64,000 nt of DNA from Avena insularis (taxonomy: Eukaryota > Streptophyta > Magnoliopsida > Poales > Poaceae), in the NCBI GenBank assembly GCA_023614405.1, contig CM042689.1:310721132-310785131 (forward strand), written 5' to 3'. Positions within the stretch are counted from its first letter, which is position 1, and every line of letters starts with the position of its first letter. A model generated the notes under the pieces. The model saw nothing but the letters and a program-made list of their open reading frames with translations, had not been told where the DNA came from and did no database searches. The position numbers and the translations under genes are program-made. Shown here piece by piece: positions 58,006 through 64,000 of this stretch.

Positions 58006-60326
58006 ACTTTTTTTAAAAAGGCAAAGAAAAAGGTTCCAGGGTTATCAATATTAATTGGTTTATATACACATATCTTGAAGATTGACAATGACATAACTCA
58101 AAAGCATCGAGAAGAGGTTCTCCATACACCCGAAATTGCATCTGGAGAGAAACGTAGTAGAGGGCCCTACAAGAAGAAGGATGGAGGTTCTACATCCAAC
58201 AGGGCTAAAGAAAGGATAGAAGTCGTGTTGGAACAGATGACGAAGAATCTAACAGAGCATATTGATAGAATAATTGAAGAAACCTTTCATAGAAAGATGG
58301 AGGTCTTCTTAGAAGCTTGTGCTAAGGTGATACACCCTATGTGTCATCTGCTCTGAGTTAAACAAATGCTTTTTTTAAACATGACATGATGATTCATTTA
58401 TTTTCAATCTTGCAGAAACTTCTTGTTATGATGAACTCGGCAGGAGTCACGTACAGACCTTCTAAAGAAAAAATGTCTGATAATAACAATAAAGAGGAGG
58501 AGGTAGATAAGGAGGTAGAGAAGGGTGAAGGAATCTTCTCTACTAACACCAAATATACGCCAACTTATTTCATGGACCGTCCAGACACCTCAGAAAGTAA
58601 CTCCTTTGACATTGCACATGACTCTAATTTAAAGAAGGATTCAAATAGTAAGGAGAAATATGTTGAAGGTGACATATTCATGTTACCCACAGAAAAGAAG
58701 GAAAGGAATGCTACTGATGCTTGCCACACCGCACCATCGAAACTCGGCAGTACCCAAGCGTCACCTGTACTAATTGATGGTAGGGGTCCTTCACCGACGC
58801 GACCGGACCCAGAGCCAATTCTATTAGAAGCATTCACATATGCATTGAAAAAGGGGCGGGGAGGAAAAAAAGGTGAGGTAGGAGACACTTTGTCGAATGG
58901 ATTATTTGACTCGTTTAATAGCCTACATACCATTTGCCAGAAAGCTATTAATGGTGAGAAGACAGAAGCCGTTGGCGAGAAGCGCAAGCTCAGGTCGGCG
59001 GACAAAAAGTGTAAAAACCAAAAAACGATGTTAACATCATTGAATTGCATGGTTGTGCATGTATTAAATTAAAATAGTTACATGCACGTATTAAATATTT
59101 ATTTCTGTGTATGCAGTTCTTTTCGAAGACATAGAATTCCTGGATGGTTTGACACCATAACAAATAGATGCTGCAGTGTTGTACGTTGAAACAGCAAAAA
59201 ATAATAAAGATTTTTGCAATGAAAGTGTCTATGATAACAAGGGTGACACTAAGGTCACTGCCAACCATATTAGTGTGATCCTTGATAAATTATGGCTGGG
59301 TAGCAATGTAAGTCCAAGTACCATGGTTTTGTTATTTTATGCAAACAAGAAGGATCGTTTGTCACACGTTATTAAAATTTTCTGTAGGTTATAGGTGCTT
59401 ACATGGCAGAATTGTCTCTTCAATTGGGGAATGACCGAAACTTGTGCCCTGCATGGAGGGCAAACAGTCTAATACGTACTCCACCAAGAAGAAAAACTAG
59501 ATCCCAGCATAAGAAAGAAGCCTTGGACAAAAAATCAGAAAAGGTGTATGATATATCAGGATGCTCTGCAAGATGCATGGAAAAATACTTTCGTGCTGAT
59601 AAAGTAAGTACTGTTTATACAAGAAAATGCAGGATAAAAACTGGATTATGTAATGTGATAACACTTGTCTCTTTTTGGTAGGCATATTTCGCGTTGAATA
59701 TAAACGATTGCCACTGGTGCAGTTCGTCTTGAATAGTCCAAAGAAGAAATTTCAAGTGCTCGACTCACTGTTTGAATTTAAAAGGGTCCAGAAAAATGTC
59801 GAAGCTCTTGTATGTTTTCTCTCTATACATTTAGTGATGATATGGTTACTCCAAGCATTACACTAAACCTTTTTGTTTCGTAGAGAGAGCAAATTTCAAA
59901 AGACATACAAGTGGCTAACAAATATACGGATTATAAGTTTCATGATGTTTCCAATTGGGAGATCGTAAGCTACGAAACACCACGGCAGAATAATGCGTGA
60001 GTTTCAGGTTGAACTAATGTCATTTCTTTTGATGTGTTAGTACTGTTATTCAAATTTAGATTCGTTATGATCAGAAACGCGTGTGGAATGTTCGTGCTAC
60101 GCTGTATGGAGCACTTTAATGGAGATAAATTCACAGATGTAGTCTCGCAGGTATTCAAAATTTCTATTTGACATTTGCATATTTATATACACTAGCATGT
60201 GACCTTATTAACCCTGCTAATATTTTGTTACAAGAAAGGATAAATGATTCTAGGAGACGTACTCTTGCAGAAATTATTCTGTCAAAGACAAACAAACTCT
60301 ACAAGGTAAAAAGCAGAGTTCTTTAG

Positions 60327-60705
60327 ATCGCGGAGCTGTTGTCAGATTCTTGAAAACTCAAGAAACAAAAATTCCTACTACCGATTCCCTAGCGAATGTT
60401 GGTATACCATTAAAAATTTTACGCAAAGCTGGGTTGTTTGATTGCTAAATAGTTTGTGCATGTCGCTGTGTTTTTGTCAGAAGAATGTTTCATGACTGTG
60501 GTTTAATTTTGTCATTTTGCTTAATTTACGATTGTAATGTAAAGTTTGGGTTGTTTATATTCGCCAATTTGTGGATTTGATGAGCAATGTTCATAGGCCT
60601 AGTTGTAGTGCGTATGCTTAAAATACAACGCTCGCCAAAATAGTAACAGACCAGACATATAAATGAATGGGAATTACATTATATAGTTTCAAAATATAAG
60701 AGTTT
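60327..60705. other. 3' flank of the Ulp1-like gene
   Basis: In one frame the text from about 60256 to 60448 (VVRFLKTQETKIPTTDSLAN) stays open and could be an alternative last exon. A Stowaway-like 'tttcaaaatataagagtttttag' half lies at about 60688. Nothing else is recognised. Confidence 0.4.
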
Positions 60706-60910
60706 TTAGCTTTGTGATCTAGACCTCTTTAGGTTGGCTAGAATCTCCCTCATCAACTTGTGGTTGTGTGACTCATCACCTGGCCAAAATGATCAAACCC
60801 AGTTGATACATCTGAGTAAGCCATGACACACACTCGTGGCAGATGTGGGTCGATGCCAACATTGCATGGGATCTAGACCTCTCTAGGCTGGCTAGAAACA
60901 TCTTCACCAG
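60706..60910. repeat. Inverted ~176-bp repeat copy right of the Ulp1-like gene
   Basis: The reverse complement contains 'tttctagccagcctagagagg', 'cccatgcaatgttggcat' and 'gtgtgtcatggctta', i.e. the repeat in opposite orientation to the array at 54500-55610. Confidence 0.8.
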
Positions 60911-61198
60911 CGTCTCTCCTCTCGCTCAAGACGGTGTGTATTTCTTTGGTATAGTCCTCGTCACAAAGGACTAAAATGCCTTGATAGTACTTCTAGCCGT
61001 ATCTAAGTGTCAAGGGATGTAGTTTTTGATGAGAATGTTTTTCCCTTTGCTACACTTCATCAAAATTGCGGGTCGTCGTCTCCATGATGAAATTCTTTTG
61101 CTTCCTTCAGACAATCCCTCCACGATAGAAACAACTAGGGGTGTGCATACTAATGACCAATATATATGTGACGATTGTTCCTGTCGTTGAATCTATGC
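60911..61198. other. Unassigned spacer
   Basis: No motif recognised. The text near 61170-61198 (gttcctgtcgttgaatctatgcag) looks like an intron 3' end leading into the next fragment. Confidence 0.4.
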
Positions 61199-61700
61199 AG
61201 GCCACAGCTGACACCCTTTCCACAAGCTGTACCGAACTAGTCACGCAAAATTCTGCCGAAAATATTGATGACAACACATCGGATAACGAGGCTGAAGGAA
61301 ACACCGCTACAAGCCAAGAAAACACATACTCTGAGCATGATACGGGGGCAAAATCTGCCTCGGATCCGCCCCCGAGACTCTGAAGCGCCGTCACCTGGGC
61401 GTATCGATCCACGCCAGTCCCCTCACGCCACGTCCCCAAGGTCTGGGCCGTCCCTTGCGTCGTGTTCTACGCGTAACTATGGCGGCCATGGGGAGCCCGA
61501 CACGTCTTCCCCATGGTCCCCACCAACGCGTGTACACGCGGATCTACCGCCCAGCTCTTCCCCGTGGTTCTGCTGATGGCTTCGGGAGTGACGCCTCACC
61601 AGGAGATCCAATCGGCTTTGTCTGATCTTGATGCAGGATCTTCTGTACAGACTTGGCGCGATATCTTGCTGTTGAACCCCGCACTCGACTACAAAAAAGG
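61199..61700 (+). pseudogene. Gene fragment of unknown identity
   Basis: An acceptor-like ctatgcag at 61199 leads into ATADTLSTSCTELVTQN, a low-complexity acidic stretch (ENIDDNTSDNEAEGN), a stop at about 61381, and then, in other frames, serine/proline-rich text (LPPSSSPW) to a possible donor 'aaaaaaggtact' near 61698. It resembles the disordered linker of TE-carried genes, but no domain is visible. Confidence 0.3.
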
Positions 61701-61705
61701 TACTA

Positions 61706-61786
61706 CTACCTCCGTTCCAAAATGTAAGGCTTTTTATCAAACTAAAACAGCTTGCTAAAAAGGTTTATATTATGAAACGAAGGAAG
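61706..61786. mobile_element. Short Stowaway-type MITE, 81 bp
   Basis: Starts CTACCTCCGTTCC and ends CGAAGGAAG, with TA at 61704-61705 and 61787-61788. It lies just after the possible donor of the gene fragment. Confidence 0.7.
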
Positions 61787-62504
61787 TATAAAGGACCCAA
61801 AAATTCGTACTGAGGGCATAATCTGGTTGGCACTGTTAACATCTACAGGAGAACCATAAAACTTACATGAAGCTAAAACGGATACAAACTAAAGTGTGCT
61901 ATGCAAGCTCCCACCAAGCTCTAACAAAAATGTTATTGATTGCACCTTGTCCCACCAAGCTCTAACATGATACCACCCAGTTGATACATCTAAGCATAAG
62001 AGTGCTATGCCAAGCCATGACACACACTTGTGGCAGATGTGGACCCATGCCAATATTGCATGAGATCTAGACCTCTCTTAGCTGGCTAGAAACACTTTAA
62101 CCAACTTGTGGTTGTATGCCATGTTACAACATCGACCTAGTTTCACATCATAAAAATTCACCACATTAATTTGCCACAAGCTAGTGGGTGTCATGGCTTG
62201 GCAGACTCAGAATTATAGCTAGAGCTAGCAAGTAGGTAGGATCATGTTGGCCACCAAGAAGAAACTTATGCCCTGTATGGAGGGAAAATGCTCTAATACG
62301 TACTACACCAAGAAACTTGTGCCCTGCAAATGTGGGCTGATACCTCTTTAGGTTGGCTAGAATCTCCCTCATCCACTTGTGGTTGTGTGACTCATCACCT
62401 GGCCAAAATGATCAAGTGGGTGGGATCATGTTGGCCAACTGTTGAGTCACACAACCACAAGTTGGTGAAGGTGTTTCTAGCCACCCCAGAGAGGTCTGAA
62501 GCCC
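61787..62504. repeat. Spacer and mixed-orientation ~176-bp repeat copies
   Basis: An unassigned spacer to 61984; an inverted copy at 61985-62130 (gccatgacacacacttgtgg ... ccaatattgcatg); a direct piece at 62165-62255; a second inverted piece at 62340-62410; and a direct piece from 62415 to module C. A copied exon phrase 'aaacttgtgccctgca' at 62312 matches the Ulp1-like gene at 59440. Confidence 0.75.
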
Positions 62505-63221
62505 ATGCAAAAATTCAAAATTTGACCGGGCCACCTAAAATTCAACAAAAATATCAAAATTGTGTGAAAGCTTGGACACATTTAAAATTGCTTCTAGGTA
62601 GAGGATGCCATGTTTCAGCATGGTTCATGTATCACATCACAAAGGCCTAACCCCTAGGCATCCTTACTAGACACCTTGATTTTTGGCCTAAATTTGACCG
62701 GGCCACCAAAAATTCAAAAACATTCAAATTTGTGTGAAACCTTGTACATGTGTCTTATTTTGTGTATGTTAGCATGTGTAAAAAAATCCAGGTTGTTTCA
62801 TGAAAGTCGAAAAAAACACATTGCTAGGAAAAGAGGCCTAGGTGAGACCAAAAGGGATGTTCGTAAATGTATCAATTTTTCGATGTTCATCAAATGATCC
62901 CAAAAAATTTGCACATGCTATAGCAACGGTGCCTGTCAAGAATATGTAATTTATTTATAAAATTCAAAAATGTAAAATAGCTATTTTGTTCAAATATCTA
63001 AATAGAAAATAAAAAGGAATATAGGATCGAAGAAAAAAGTAAGACTTGGCATGCAGGCAACAAGCCAGCCCAACTCCTACTCCCACGCCCGCGTCACGGC
63101 TGCGTCCGGGCGTGAAGTAGTTTGGGGCGGCCCATCTTAATCCTGGGCATCAAAAAGTAATAGGCTCTTTCGGGCCCAATGGAAAACCATAGCGGGAAGG
63201 ATTGCCGCTGGTTGGAGTTTA

Positions 63222-63264
63222 GTCCCACATCGCCGAGCGAGAAACGATTAGACCTGCTTATATA
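63222..63264 (+). promoter_or_regulatory. U6-type Pol III promoter, copy C
   Basis: USE GTCCCACATCG at 63222-63232, a 24-bp gap, and CTTATATA at 63257-63264. RGCCCR-type boxes (cggcccatc at about 63127, cgggcccaatgg at about 63170) lie upstream, as in monocot U-snRNA promoters. All elements match consensus. Confidence 0.75.
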
Positions 63265-63285
63265 CCCTGCATTCAAATGTGGCAC

Positions 63286-63448
63286 GAGCTTCTCTCAACA
63301 AATCAACGATGACATGTACTGCTGTCAGTTGTCTTCCTTTTGGACTACACATGAAAAATTTGCCCTACGCGGGCCTGCATCCTAGTCCAACAATGGTGTT
63401 CTAGTCGTATGCAGGCCGTTGAGCTCGAAATGTGTAGTAGGCATTTTT
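63286..63448 (+). ncRNA. Putative Pol III transcript, copy C (best preserved)
   Basis: Expected from the G at 63286 (30th base from the TATA start) to the T9 run at 63444-63452, about 163 nt. A perfect inverted repeat GGCCTGCAT (63372-63380) / ATGCAGGCC (63409-63417) can form a stem, and CTCAAC near the 5' end can pair with GTTGAG at 63418-63423, closing the molecule. It does not look like U6, U3, 7SL or a box C/D or H/ACA RNA to me. Confidence 0.5.
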
Positions 63449-63560
63449 TTTTCATTCCCTTTACAAGCTTGTTGTTTGTTTGCTGAACATCTCTGTAGTA
63501 GTTATTTGTTTTAGATTCAAAATTCAACTAGTTTTTAGAAACAATTCAAAATTCATCATC

Positions 63561-64000
63561 TCTTGGCATAGTAGTGTTATACTTAGATCTATCAAGTGGG
63601 TGGGATCATGTTATCCCAACATTGCATTAGGCTCTAGACCCATATGAGTTGACTAGAAACACCATCATCAAGTTTGTCGTGGCTTGACATAGCACTCTTA
63701 TAGCTAGATCTATCAAGGGGGAGGGATCATGTTGGTCAAGTGTAGTGACTCAAATAACCACTAAGTTGATGATGGTGTTTCTAGCCAGCCCAGAGAGGTC
63801 TAGACCCCATGCAATGTTAGCATGGCCCCACATCTACCACAAGTGTGTCATGGCTTGGCATAGCACTCTTACAGCTAGATCTATCAAGTGTGTGGGATCA
63901 TGTTGGCCAGGTGTAGTGATTCACACAGCCACTAAGTTGATGATGGTGTTTCTAGCCAACCTAGAGAGCTATAGATCCCATGCAATGTTAACAAAAGTAT
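63561..64000. repeat. ~176-bp tandem array after module C, cut by the window end
   Basis: It begins with the same hybrid unit as at 54500, including the inverted piece, and continues with units anchored near 63586, 63708 and 63879. The array runs past the window. Confidence 0.85.

Larger units (their letters stand above)
56815..60326 (+). pseudogene. Ulp1/C48-like SUMO-protease-type gene, multi-exon and broken
   Basis: Exons I can place: 56815-57440, 57653-57784, about 58081-58326, about 58416-59020, 59117-59307, 59388-59603, 59682-59809, 59884-59996, 60075-60150 and about 60233-60326, most with good GT-AG signals. The C-terminal part shows the C48 triad: INDCHWC (His), FQVLDSL (Asp) and NACGMFVLRCMEHF (Cys). 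The N-terminal part (MDKIGEMCCAVEKW..., GVEVECIYGL) is the domain usually fused to such proteases in plant transposons. Breaks: a frameshift near 57270, TAA at 59158-59160, and an indel between His and Asp boxes. The residue before the catalytic Cys is Ala. MULEs are known to carry such genes (KAONASHI, FARE); repeats flank this one. Confidence 0.75.
62505..63560. repeat. Repeat module C around the Pol III-type promoter
   Basis: The most complete copy of the ~1-kb module, in the same order as modules A and B, flanked by repeat arrays on both sides. Confidence 0.85.

Noticed and set aside
56815..60326. Calling the Ulp1-like locus a functional protease gene
   Set aside because: A frameshift near 57270, a TAA at 59158 and an indel between the His and Asp boxes remain even with the best splice model.
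63286..63448. Telomerase RNA or RNase MRP RNA as identity of the Pol III transcript
   Set aside because: Plant telomerase RNA uses the same promoter type, but no CTAAACCC-like template is present in any copy. A 'GCATCCTAGG' phrase recalls the MRP RNA but lies at the wrong place and no other MRP feature is seen.
1..64000. CRISPR array or bacterial defence system
   Set aside because: The only regular repeats are ~52-63 bp intronic duplications and the ~176-bp units, with no spacers or cas genes. The content is plant nuclear DNA.

Overview
This window looks like genomic DNA from a grass of the wheat/barley tribe (Triticeae). The reasons are several TA-flanked Stowaway MITEs, a Sirevirus/Maximus-type Copia element, very long-LTR non-autonomous retroelements, CACTA, Mutator (MULE) and Harbinger remnants, and nuclear genes with GT-AG introns. 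There are no bacterial-style operons. Family names come from remembered family features and residues visible here; no database search was possible.

Layout. 1-5.2 kb: unassigned DNA, one Stowaway MITE, an internally deleted Harbinger transposase, and a DNA-transposon fragment carrying a broken AP2/ERF domain. 5.2-7.06 kb: two truncated LTR pieces, one inserted in the other. 7.06-24.45 kb: a Copia element of the Sirevirus (Maximus) type on the minus strand, with gag, protease, integrase, RT-RNase H and a third env-like ORF that probably needs splicing. Two solo LTRs interrupt it (11.27-12.87 and 18.50-22.53 kb). 24.45-32.90 kb: a gag-only retroelement with ~4.4 kb LTRs sits in the Maximus 5' LTR; both are cut at 32.90 kb by an apparent deletion. 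33.25-36.17 kb: the two best candidate host genes, a coiled-coil protein and a protein with a zf-XS-like motif, both with consistent splice phases. 37.1-38.3 kb: a B3-domain pseudogene.

38.3-64 kb is the most unusual part. It is a mosaic built on a ~176-bp tandem repeat, in direct arrays and inverted remnants. Three copies of a module are embedded in it. Each has a plant U6-type RNA polymerase III promoter (USE GTCCCACATCG, then exactly 24 bp, then a TATA box, with upstream RGCCCR boxes) followed about 135-165 bp downstream by a T-run terminator. The predicted RNA matches no class I recognise. Between the repeats lie a Copia pol fragment, a CACTA terminus, a MULE transposase with its DDE residues but broken frame, a broken F-box-like gene, a broken Ulp1/C48-like protease gene and another gene fragment. 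The Ulp1-like gene has direct repeats on its left and inverted ones on its right, which suggests a large foldback-type MULE.

Most coding material is decayed transposon or captured sequence. Only 33.25-34.10 kb and 34.87-36.17 kb look intact.
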